Shown piece after piece: positions 17,285 through 24,742 of a stretch of 43,724 bases of DNA (the stretch's first letter is position 1; each line of letters starts with the position of its first letter). Under the pieces are notes generated by a model. The model made no database searches. It was not told the origin of the DNA and saw nothing but the letters and a program-made list of their open reading frames with translations. The stretch comes from JACVRM01 sp046262315 (GTDB lineage Bacteria > Actinomycetota > Thermoleophilia > Gaiellales > Gaiellaceae): positions 1 to 43,724 of the forward strand of contig JBHEMZ010000056.1 of NCBI GenBank assembly GCA_046262315.1. The letters are read 5' to 3'. The translations under genes and the position numbers were made by a program.

Positions 17285-17296
17285 AGCTTTAGTACA
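17285..17296 (-). promoter_or_regulatory. TGTACTAAAGCT element upstream of the cyclase/WD40 gene
   Basis: This AT-rich 12-mer lies 14 bases upstream of the cyclase/WD40 start in otherwise GC-rich DNA. The identical 12-mer occurs at 22598-22609, 23 bases upstream of another minus-strand gene. TACTAA could be a -10 element, but no good -35 is seen at either place. The 209-base gap 17272-17480 holds nothing else I recognise. Confidence 0.3.
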
Positions 17297-17480
17297 GGCC
17301 AATCCTTCGCCTAGGTGCCGTGCATCGCGGCGATGTTGGCAGAATGGGTGACAGTGTTTGCAAGGATAGGCGCATGGCGATTCATGAGGTGCGGGCCTCG
17401 GGCTCTTCGTCGATTGGTCCGGCTCGGCTTCCCGAAGGATCCCGATCCGGGTTCACCAGCTCCCCCCTTTCGGGCAAGCG

Positions 17481-19742
17481 TCAGGGCCGGCCAGCCGCCT
17501 CGGCCGGTCGCTCGACATCGGCGGTGAGCGGGGTCTCGCGGTCCTGCGGTGCCTCGATGGTGATGTTGGGGAGCAGCCGGTCGAGCGAGCGCGGTATGTA
17601 CCACGACTTCTCGCGGAGGAGGGTGAGGAACGCGGGCACGAGCGTCATCCGCACGATCAGCGCGTCGGTGAGGATCGCGATCGCGAGCAGCAGCCCGAAC
17701 TCCTTCGGGATGCGGTCGGCGCTCAGGATGAAGGCCGCGAAGACCGTGCCCATGATGAGTGCCGCGGCTACGACCACGCGGCCGATGGCCGAGATCCCAT
17801 GCTCGACCGCCTCCCGCGTCTTCAGGCCGTGAACATGCTCCTCCCGGATGCGGCTCATCAGGAAGACCATGTAGTCCATCGAGAGCCCGAAGAGGATCGC
17901 GAAGGCGATCGGTGGGACGAAGGTCTCGATCGGACCGGTCTTGTCGAGTCCCGTCAGCCCGAGCAGGTGGCCCTCCTGCACCACAAGGGTGAGGACGCCG
18001 AAGCCGACGAACGCGGAGATGATGGTCGTGATCGCAGCCGTCAGCGACACGAGGATCGATCTGAACGCCATGGCGAGCACGATGAACGTCACGCCGATGA
18101 TGTAGAGCAAAAACAGCGGCAGCCGCTCCATGATTCGATCCCCGATGTCCTTGAACGCGGCCGTCTGGCCCGAGACGTACGCGACCGCATCGCCCTCTGC
18201 CGTCGCCGTCGGCACGACCTCGTCTCGCAGGCGGTCGACGAGCTCATCGGTATCCTCGTCCTGCGGCGCGGAGTCCGGAGTGACGAAGACGATCGCAACG
18301 GTCTCCTCGTCGTTCAGCTGCGGCTCGCCCGCGGACGCCACGCCGTCGAGCCCCTGCACCCGCTCGAAGATCTTGTCCGGCGCCTGAGCATCGCCGTTCA
18401 CGTCCACGACGATCGGAATAGGGCCGTTGAAGCCGGCCCCGAAGCCCTCGGCGAGCAGGTCGTAAGCCCGGCGGCTGGTCTGCGCCGTGGGCTGTGTTCC
18501 CTGGTCGGCGGCGCCGAGCCGCACCAGGGCCGACGTCGAGGCCAGTGCGAGGATTCCGAGCAACACAACCGGGAACACGACCCGCGCGTTCGCAGCGACG
18601 AAGCGGCCATGGCGAGCGACGAGGGTTTTCTCGCGCGCCGCCTCCGAGTCGTCCACCCGGCGCAGGAAGGGCACCTTGAGCCGGTCGATCTTGTGGCCGA
18701 GGAGTGCCAGCACCGCCAGCAGCAGTGAGTTCGCGATCAGCACCGTGGTGAGCACGCCGAGGGCGCTGCCGATGCCGAGCTTGGTGACGAAGTCGAGGCC
18801 GAAGAAGGCCAGGCCGGTCACCGAGATGGCGACCGTCAAGCCCGCGAAGAGCACGGCACGACCGGCCGAAGCTCCGGCTTCGGCGGCGGCATCACGCGGT
18901 GAGAGCCCCTCGTGCAGGAGTTGTCTGAAGCGCGTGACGATGAAGAGCGAGTAATCCACGCCGACGCCCAGTCCGATCATCGACACCAGGATTGGCGTGA
19001 TCGTGTTGATGTCGGTCAAGCCGGCCAGGATGAAGAGCAGCAAGAACGCCGTGGCCAGCGCCGTGATCGCCAGTGCGATGGGGATCAGCATCGCCACGAA
19101 CGTGCGGAAGACGAGCAGCAGCACGATGATCGCCGCCAGCAGGCCGAGCGCTTCCGACGTGCCCTGCTCGACAGGCGGGAACTCGGCCTCGCCGTTGTAC
19201 TCGACCGTGACGCCGACCGGCTCGACCGTCTCGCGCACGGCGTCCTGGACGGCGAGGACTGCTTCACGGTCCTCCTCCTCGATCGTCTCGCTGAACTGCG
19301 CCTCGGCGTAGGCGATGCGGCCGTCGTCGGAGAACGTGTCCTCGCTGAACGGATTCCCGACGCTCTCGAGGCCGGCCTTGTCTTCGGTCGGCTTGAACTC
19401 CTGCGACTTCAGGCGACGGATCGCCTCCTGGATCGCTGCCCGGCGCTCCTGCGTATCGAGCCGCTCGCCCTCGGGAGCGGCGAAGACGACGTTCAGCACA
19501 CCGCCCTGCTCGGACGCGAACTCGGCCTCGATCAGGTCGACGGCCCTCTGCGTATCCGACCCCGGAATCTCGAACTCGTCCCGCAGCGAACCCCCGATCG
19601 TTCCGACGAGGACGACGAGCAGGACGACGATGCCGACCCAGCCGGCGACGACGCGCCAGGGGTGCGTGGCGCAGGCTCGCGTCCACCGCGCGAGCGCGCC
19701 GGTCGAGAGCCGTTCGTGGGCTGCGCGCCGTTTCATCATGGG
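17481..19742 (-). CDS. MMPL-family RND transporter
   Basis: The protein of about 753 residues has two MMPL halves, each with one membrane span, a large extracytoplasmic loop and five further spans. Recognisable parts are WRVVAGWVGIVVLLVVLVG, the loop with EIPGSDTQRAVDLIEAEF, VSMIGLGVGVDYSLFIVTRFRQ and its repeat ILFGLSMDYMVFLMSRIREE, which carries the D-Y proton-relay pattern. MMPL proteins export lipids or hydrophobic compounds using the proton gradient. The start is set at ATG 19742, or 19739, behind GAGGAGCCC; ATG 19802 behind AAGGGG is possible and adds a 20-residue leader. It stands alone on the minus strand. No defect was seen. Confidence 0.85.
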   Translation of the reverse strand, partial: PMMKRRAAHERLSTGALARWTRACATHPWRVVAGWVGIVVLLVVLVGTIGGSLRDEFEIPGSDTQRAVDLIEAEFASEQGGVLNVVFAAPEGERLDTQERRAAIQEAIRRLKSQEFKPTEDKAGLESVGNPFSEDTFSDDGRIAYAEAQFSETIEEEDREAVLAVQDAVRETVEPVGVTVEYNGEAEFPPVEQGTSEALGLLAAIIVLLLVFRTFVAMLIPIALAITALATAFLLLFILAGLTDINTITPILVSMIGLGVGVDYSLFIVTRFRQLLHEGLSPRDAAAEAGASAGRAVLFAGLTVAISVTGLAFFGLDFVTKLGIGSALGVLTTVLIANSLLLAVLALLGHKIDRLKVPFLRRVDDSEAAREKTLVARHGRFVAANARVVFPVVLLGILALASTSALVRLGAADQGTQPTAQTSRRAYDLLAEGFGAGFNGPIPIVVDVNGDAQAPDKIFERVQGLDGVASAGEPQLNDEETVAIVFVTPDSAPQDEDTDELVDRLRDEVVPTATAEGDAVAYVSGQTAAFKDIGDRIMERLPLFLLYIIGVTFIVLAMAFRSILVSLTAAITTIISAFVGFGVLTLVVQEGHLLGLTGLDKTGPIETFVPPIAFAILFGLSMDYMVFLMSRIREEHVHGLKTREAVEHGISAIGRVVVAAALIMGTVFAAFILSADRIPKEFGLLLAIAILTDALIVRMTLVPAFLTLLREKSWYIPRSLDRLLPNITIEAPQDRETPLTADVERPAEAAGRP

Positions 19743-20116
19743 CTCCTCAACGTCGGGCGCAAGCCCGCGATTCCCGTCGGTTCCGCCGATCTGTTCCGTC
19801 ATGCCGTCGCCCCTTGTCGCCGAGGATTTCCCTTGAAGAGCAACTGAACTATCAGAACTCATCGGTTTCCGATCACGCAAGGCGCGCGGCCGTCGGTCTG
19901 GGAGAAGGCGTGTGGGAACCCATCGTCGTAGCCGGGCGTGGCCCAGAGCGACCTTGTTCATGCTTGCCAGCGGTCACGCCGCGGCGAACCTCGCCCCCTC
20001 GCAGGATGAACGTTCGAGCGGCGCGAGGCTCGGGCTCCACGTCGGCCTCATGGCCTTCTCATTCGTGCTCTCTAGCGTGCCGATTCCCCACTGGAAACGC
20101 GACCCAGGAGAACGTC
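19743..20116. promoter_or_regulatory. 374-base intergenic region with 13-bp palindrome
   Basis: No gene is supported here. An AT-richer stretch (about 19830-19875) contains ATCGG-TTT-CCGAT (19861-19873), a 5-bp-arm dyad about 120 bases upstream of the MMPL start. It could be an operator of a TetR-type repressor, as is common for MMPL genes, but no such regulator is in the window. Convincing -35/-10 boxes were not found. Confidence 0.3.
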
Positions 20117-20515
20117 ATGCGCCAGCACGCGAGCGCCGTGATCACGAGACGCAGGAATCAGGATCTTCCCGCGCCCCCGCTCCCCCTGAAACGACGCGCA
20201 GTCAGGGCCACGTTAGCGCTCGCCGTGGTCACGGCACTCCTGTCGGCCGCGGTCGTTGCCGGCGGATGCAGCGGGGAGAGCGCCTCCTTTGCGGGCAGCG
20301 GAGGACAAGAGACGATCGCCCAGCCGGTCGTCGACGACGTGCGGGTCGCGCCCGAGCGCGAGCGGGTCGATCTCGCCTCGCCGACGTTCTCCGACCCCAC
20401 CACTGTCGACAAACCATTGTTCCCGGTGTCGAAGCAGGAGTCGGTGCTCCTGCTGGGTCGAGTCGACGGCATGCCTTTCAGGACCGAGGTGTCCGCCGCG
20501 CCCGCTGAGCTGAGT
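20117..20515 (+). pseudogene. Secreted lipoprotein, N-terminal fragment
   Basis: ATG 20117 follows AGGAG by 7 bases. The reading begins with a basic leader, a hydrophobic signal (TLALAVVTALLSAAVVAGGCSG) ending in a lipobox-like AGGC, and then VDLASPTFSDPTTVDKPLFPVSK and LLLGRVDGMPFRTE. This opening resembles a family of actinobacterial secreted proteins of unknown function that is normally several hundred residues long. After about 130 codons the homology-like sequence stops, and the frame continues only as antisense of the converging cysteine synthase-like gene. I read it as a 3'-truncated remnant. Confidence 0.55.
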
Positions 20516-20527
20516 TTCGAGACGGGG

Positions 20528-21457
20528 CTACGCGTCGGCGAACGGACTGACGCTCATGTACTTGAAGGCGGTGTCGACGGCGAGCGTCACGATCACCGAG
20601 TCCGGCCCGAGGCGATCGGCGAGGCGATGCGCCCCCACCACGTTCGCCCCGGTCGAAATGCCCGCGAAGACGCCCTCGTCGCGCGAGAGACGGCGGGTCA
20701 TCTCGACAGCCTCGTCGTCGCCGATAGCCTCAACGTGGTCGACCTTCTCCGGGTGCCAGTGCGGGACGACGAACCCGGTCCAGCCCTGGATCAGGAACGT
20801 TCCGCGTTCGGCGCTACCGCTGATCGCCGCCGAGCCCGCGGGCTCGTGGGCCTGGATGTAGACGCCGTGGGGCTTCAATGCATCCGAGACCCCCATCAGC
20901 GAGCTGCCCGTCCCGATGCCCTGGCAAAAAGCGGTGACCCGGCCCTCGCTCTGCTCCCAGATCTCGCGCCCGAGCTTTTCGCGGTGACCCGGAATGATGT
21001 AGGGATTGTTGAACTGGTCGGTCGCGTAGTGGCCGGGTGTTTTCGCGAGCTCCTCGGCGCGGGCCACCATGTTATGAATGTCCTGCGAGGTGACCTTCGG
21101 TCGACCCTCGACGGAAGGGATGACGTCGAGCTCCGCTCCGAGCGCCCGCATGAGCTGGAAGCGCTCCTCGGTGAAGCAGTCGGCCATTACGATCAGGGCG
21201 CGGTACCCCTTCGCCCGACAGACGAGCGCAAGCGCGGGCCCAGTGCTGCCGCCCGTGTACTCGACGACGGTGTCGCCCGGAGAGAGCAGGCCGTCCCGCT
21301 CCGCACCTTCGATCATCGCGAGCGCCATCCTGTCCTTCATCGACCCCGTCGGGTTGCGGTACTCGAGCTTCAGCCACAGCTCGGCGCCGTTGGCCGGTGC
21401 ACAGCGCCGCACGCGCACCAGCGGCGTGTTCCCGATCGCCTCGAGGATCGATTTCAC
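20528..21457 (-). CDS. Cysteine synthase-like PLP enzyme
   Basis: This 309-residue fold-type II PLP enzyme has an N-terminal SILEAIGNTPLVRV, the PLP lysine in NPTGSMKDRMA (Lys41), a substrate loop EYTGGSTGPALA in place of the classic TSGNTG, and the phosphate-binding GIGTGSSLMG. It would make cysteine from O-acetylserine (or a related O-substituted serine) and sulfide, or form cystathionine; the altered substrate loop leaves this open. GTG 21457 is chosen because codon 2 onward matches the family start; the upstream open frame belongs to a different gene read through. A clear ribosome site is not seen. It converges on the lipoprotein remnant. Confidence 0.8.
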   Translation of the reverse strand: MKSILEAIGNTPLVRVRRCAPANGAELWLKLEYRNPTGSMKDRMALAMIEGAERDGLLSPGDTVVEYTGGSTGPALALVCRAKGYRALIVMADCFTEERFQLMRALGAELDVIPSVEGRPKVTSQDIHNMVARAEELAKTPGHYATDQFNNPYIIPGHREKLGREIWEQSEGRVTAFCQGIGTGSSLMGVSDALKPHGVYIQAHEPAGSAAISGSAERGTFLIQGWTGFVVPHWHPEKVDHVEAIGDDEAVEMTRRLSRDEGVFAGISTGANVVGAHRLADRLGPDSVIVTLAVDTAFKYMSVSPFADA

Positions 21458-21518
21458 CCGCACGCGCCGATCATCTCCCGGCTCCTCCGCGCCCGCAAGA
21501 CGCGTCGCCCACGCTCGC

Positions 21519-22575
21519 CTAGGCGCAGGCGGGGTCAGTCGCGCCCGACATGCAGAGGAGGATCGTCTTCTTCTGCTGGTCGTCGCCGGTGTTAAGGTGC
21601 GCATGGTGGTGGTCACCCCAAGCAGGATGGTGACGCGGCCGGCGCCGTTCTGGAAGAAGCCCGTGTTGACGCGCGCGGCGAGGACGACGGGGAACGACGC
21701 CGTCGTTTGCGGACGGAAATCCTTGAACGGACAGGTCAGGGTCCCGCCGTTGATCTCGCAGTCGTAGAAGGGAGGTCCAGGCAAGCCGGACTGGTCCCCG
21801 ACGGTCGTTAGTCCGGGGCCGGTGATCGAGAGGTTCATCACTCCCTTCGTCACGGCGGAAGGCCCGAGATTGTCGATCAGTACCTGGCCGACCACGCCGA
21901 CCGCCTGCCCGTTGACGACGTTGCGCAGGATCTCGAACGGCACCACGGAGGACGCGTGCGCAGGTCGGCGCCGAACTGGGCATAGAGGTCCCCGATCACA
22001 CCGACATAGCGTGGAACCTTCGGATCGTTGCAGCGCTGTCCCTTCTTCAGCGGCGCCTTCGTCGCCGTGATCGAGATGGTGTTCGAGCCGTAGCGGAACG
22101 CCTGGCGCACCTTTGCCGGCAGGGGGCCGTACCGATAGCTGAAGACGTTGCCGACGCCCATGGTCCTCGGCAGCCGACTGACTTCGACGCCGTTGACGCG
22201 CATGATCGCGCCCTCCCACGGCCGCCCTGTGGTCGGCCACGCCGGGGCGTAGGCAAAGTTGAACGTTCCTTCGATGGGCTTGCCTAGAGCCAGGAAGGTC
22301 TTCGTGAACGTCCGCCGCTCCCTGCCTCTGCTGCACCTCGGACCCCAGATGTAGGCGCGCGGCACCTTCGCGAAGAAGTTGTCGTTCCAGGGGGCCGCCT
22401 TGAAGCGCCCCACGTTGACCGCGTCCGCCCCCGTCCAGCTCCCGTCCGTCGACACTGCGAGGCGCCCGGAAATGCTGTCGATGTACGGCAGCTTCTCCCA
22501 CTCGGTCGTTCCCGCGCCGGAGGCCGCCGAGACCAGGCCGAGCGCGAGCACGAGCAGTCCGACGACACGCCGCAT
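21519..22575 (-). pseudogene. Secreted protein of unknown family, two frameshifts
   Basis: ATG 22575 opens a signal peptide (RRVVGLLVLALGLVSAASGA). The mature part has IDSISGRLAVSTDGSWTGAD, WEGAIMRVNGVEVSRLPR and SNTISITATKAPLKKGQRC. Near 21960 the reading moves frame, continuing with VVPFEILRNVVNGQAVGVVG, LIDNLGPSAVTKGVMNLSIT and ASFPVVLAARVNTGFFQNG. Near 21605, in a GGGG run, it moves again to HAHLNTGDDQQKKTILLCMS and a natural stop at 21519. The three pieces line up into one protein of about 350 residues. I do not recognise the family. The AT-rich 12-mer at 22598-22609 just upstream may be its promoter. Confidence 0.6.
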
Positions 22576-22597
22576 CGACCGAGCGCACTCACTTGCA

Positions 22598-22609
22598 AGC
22601 TTTAGTACA
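22598..22609 (-). promoter_or_regulatory. Second copy of the TGTACTAAAGCT element
   Basis: This is identical to 17285-17296 and lies 23 bases upstream of the ATG at 22575. It is the only AT-rich stretch between 22576 and 22636. Its role as a -10 region is an inference from its position at both sites. Confidence 0.3.
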
Positions 22610-22636
22610 AGAAATCGTTTGCGACGGCGGCAACGC

Positions 22637-23107
22637 TCAGAAGCCGAACCGCACCTCGGTGAAGTACCAGAGGCTCGACGTGCTCCACAGCGCCACGAGC
22701 ACGGTGAAGAGCGTCCCGCCGACGAGCGGCAGCGTCCAGCGCGGATGGTCACGGTCGCGCACGAAGAAGATCTTCACTGCGAAGACGCCGTAGATGAACG
22801 AGCCGACCAGGGAGTGGGCGAAGACGCGCGCGTCCGTCGTCTGGAAGCCCAGGATAAAGATGCAGTGGAACGCCACCGGGAGCGTGCAGAGGATCGCGAG
22901 CCGGCCCGACCAACGGTGTACGCGGTTGATCCATGGACGGCCGAGCGGGACGAAGTGCTGGAGCTTGCCGAAGATGCGCGCGGCCGTGAGCACCTGCACG
23001 AGGGCGAGAAATACCGCGCCCGTTGCGAACCACGCCTTGCCCGCGAGCGCGGACGAAAACACCGAGGTCATCGCGTCCGTGTAGGCCGACTCGACGCTCC
23101 CGAGCAT
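22637..23107 (-). CDS. DUF6529-type membrane protein, possible b-type cytochrome
   Basis: This 156-residue protein has four membrane segments: AWFATGAVFLALVQVLTAA, LAILCTLPVAFHCIFILGF, AHSLVGSFIYGVFAVKIFFV and VGGTLFTVLVALWSTSSLWY. His residues in HRWSGR, AFHC and AHSL are placed as haem ligands would be in cytochrome b561-like folds. It pairs with a divergent cytochrome c gene, so a membrane electron-transfer pair is likely. ATG 23107 shares the CATG at 23105-23108 with the start of the cytochrome gene; ATG 23071 is an alternative. Haem binding is inferred, not shown. Confidence 0.65.
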   Translation of the reverse strand: MLGSVESAYTDAMTSVFSSALAGKAWFATGAVFLALVQVLTAARIFGKLQHFVPLGRPWINRVHRWSGRLAILCTLPVAFHCIFILGFQTTDARVFAHSLVGSFIYGVFAVKIFFVRDRDHPRWTLPLVGGTLFTVLVALWSTSSLWYFTEVRFGF

Positions 23108-23525
23108 GCGAAGCGACCTTACTCGTTACGATCGCCTCGTGCTCGCGGATCGCCTGCTCCGCCTGCCGCGCCGCGTTCGGCTGCTCCTGCTTCCGGCCGC
23201 GCTGCTCGCCGCGGTCGGCGGCACGACCTTTGCGCTCGCTCAGCTCCACCTGGCGAAGCCCGACGCGCCGAAGTCCTCCGGCGCGGTCGCGCTCGGCGAC
23301 GCCTACCAGGGTCAGCTCGTCTTCGAGGACACGTGCTCCGGCTGCCACGGCTCCGGGGGCGAGGGGGGTGGTGTCGGGCCGCGACTCGCCGGCAACACGA
23401 TCTCGCTCGCCCAGGCCCAGGCGATCATCGACGCGGGTCGTGGCGTGATGCCCGCCGGCCTCGTGAGCGGCGCGAAGAAGCGAGACGTGCTCGCCTACCT
23501 CGCCACCCTCCTGGACGTCGGGTGA
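23106..23525 (+). CDS. Membrane-anchored c-type cytochrome
   Basis: This 139-residue protein has an N-terminal membrane anchor (about 25-46, LLLLPAALLAAVGGTTFALA), the haem-binding CSGCH (77-81) in GQLVFEDTCSGCHG, GPRLAGN and an axial Met at 115 in GVMPAG. It is a class I cytochrome c with the haem domain outside the membrane, probably linked to the divergently transcribed DUF6529 protein. ATG 23106 overlaps the opposite start; GTG 23142 would give a shorter leader. No good ribosome site favours either. Confidence 0.8.
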   Translation: MRSDLTRYDRLVLADRLLRLPRRVRLLLLPAALLAAVGGTTFALAQLHLAKPDAPKSSGAVALGDAYQGQLVFEDTCSGCHGSGGEGGGVGPRLAGNTISLAQAQAIIDAGRGVMPAGLVSGAKKRDVLAYLATLLDVG

Positions 23526-23674
23526 GAGTCACCAGCGCGCAACCGGAGCCTGCTCCCGCTGCCGCCGACACGCATGCGACGGAGCATTCTCCGGTCGCCG
23601 GCTGACGACATTCACGACCGGTAGGCCGGGACGCTCACCTGTCGGCACAGTGCTCGTGCGCGTAGGTTCCGACG

Positions 23675-24691
23675 ATGGCCGGGTACCCGAAGATCGAGCT
23701 GCACGTGCATTTGGAGGGCACGGTGCAGCCGCGGACTCTGCGCGAGATAGCGTCGCGGAACGGCCTCGAGCTGCCCTGCCGCACCGAGGACGAGCTCACA
23801 GCGCTCTACCGCTTCCGCGACTTCGCGCACTTCATCGAGGTCTGGATCCTCACGACGAACGTGCTGCGGACGGCAGACGACTTTCGGCGCATCACGGTCG
23901 ACTACGCGGGCGAGGCGGCGAGCCACGGGGCCGTCTACGTGGAGGGGATCTTCTCGCCGATCGAGCGCGCCTGGCGCGGCGTGGACTGGGACGAGCTCTT
24001 CACGGGCTACTGCGACGGCGCCCAGGAGGCGCGCGAGCGGCACGGGGTCGAGGTGCGGCTGACGCCCGACATCACACGCGGCGCGCCCGTGGAGGACGCC
24101 GAGGTCGCGCTCGACCACGCGTTGCGGTACCGCGACCGAGGCGTCGTCGGCATCGGGCTCGGGGGCGAGGAGGCGCTCTACCCGCCGGAGAAGTTCACGA
24201 AGGTCTTCGAACGGGCGTGGGCGGAGGAGCTCGCGTCCGTGCCGCACGCAGGCGAGGTCGTTGGCCCCGCGTCGATCCGCAGCGCGCTCGACGCCCTGCA
24301 CGCTCGCCGCATACGGCACGGCATCACGGCCGTCCAGGACCCGACGCTCGTCGCGGAGCTGTCCGAGCGGCGCGTCGTGCTCGACGTCTGCCCCGTTTCC
24401 AACATCCGCACGGGCGCGGTCGCGACGCTCGAGGAGCACCCGCTGGCACAACTCGTCGCCGCCGGCGTCCAGTGCAGCGTCTCCACGGACGACCCCGCCA
24501 TGTTCGACACCGACCTGACGCGGGAGTACGAGGTCGCGCGCTCGCTCGGCGTCGACCCGCGGGCGCTCTACCTCACGGGCGTCGAGGGCGCGCTGTGTGA
24601 CGAGGTGACACGCTCCCGGTTGCGTTCGATCGGCGAGGCGTGCGACTGGGAACACGCGAACGCAGCGTCGGCCTCCAGTCCCTACGAATGA
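23675..24691 (+). CDS. add: Adenosine deaminase
   Basis: This 338-residue amidohydrolase of the ADA family shows HVHLEG (10-15, two zinc ligands), GLGGEE, HAGE (zinc His and catalytic Glu), RIRHG and STDDP near residue 271 (zinc Asp). It hydrolyses adenosine or a related aminopurine to the inosine form in purine salvage. Some relatives use adenine or modified nucleosides, so substrate is not certain. Length is as usual for the family. ATG 23675 fits the conserved start. The TGA lies inside the stem of the following terminator. Confidence 0.88.
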   Translation: MAGYPKIELHVHLEGTVQPRTLREIASRNGLELPCRTEDELTALYRFRDFAHFIEVWILTTNVLRTADDFRRITVDYAGEAASHGAVYVEGIFSPIERAWRGVDWDELFTGYCDGAQEARERHGVEVRLTPDITRGAPVEDAEVALDHALRYRDRGVVGIGLGGEEALYPPEKFTKVFERAWAEELASVPHAGEVVGPASIRSALDALHARRIRHGITAVQDPTLVAELSERRVVLDVCPVSNIRTGAVATLEEHPLAQLVAAGVQCSVSTDDPAMFDTDLTREYEVARSLGVDPRALYLTGVEGALCDEVTRSRLRSIGEACDWEHANAASASSPYE

Positions 24692-24719
24692 CGAGGGCCC
24701 GCCGGAGCGGGCCCTCGTC
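24690..24719. terminator. Intrinsic terminator after add, probably bidirectional
   Basis: GACGAGGGCCCG and CGGGCCCTCGTC form a perfect 12-bp stem around CCGGAG, followed by TGTT. It begins within the add stop codon and lies 24 bases past the stop of the converging secreted-protein gene, so it can serve both. Confidence 0.75.
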
Positions 24720-24742
24720 TGTTCAGCTGGTGCGGGGTCTCG

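Noticed and set aside
19814..21595. A 593-codon plus-strand gene
   Set aside because: Only codons from 20117 to about 20515 look like protein (a lipoprotein start). The rest is antisense to the cysteine synthase-like gene or upstream noise.
20528..22588. A single 686-codon minus-strand frame covering the cysteine synthase-like gene and upstream DNA
   Set aside because: Only the last 309 codons match the PLP enzyme. The rest reads through a separate frameshifted secreted-protein gene in mixed frames.
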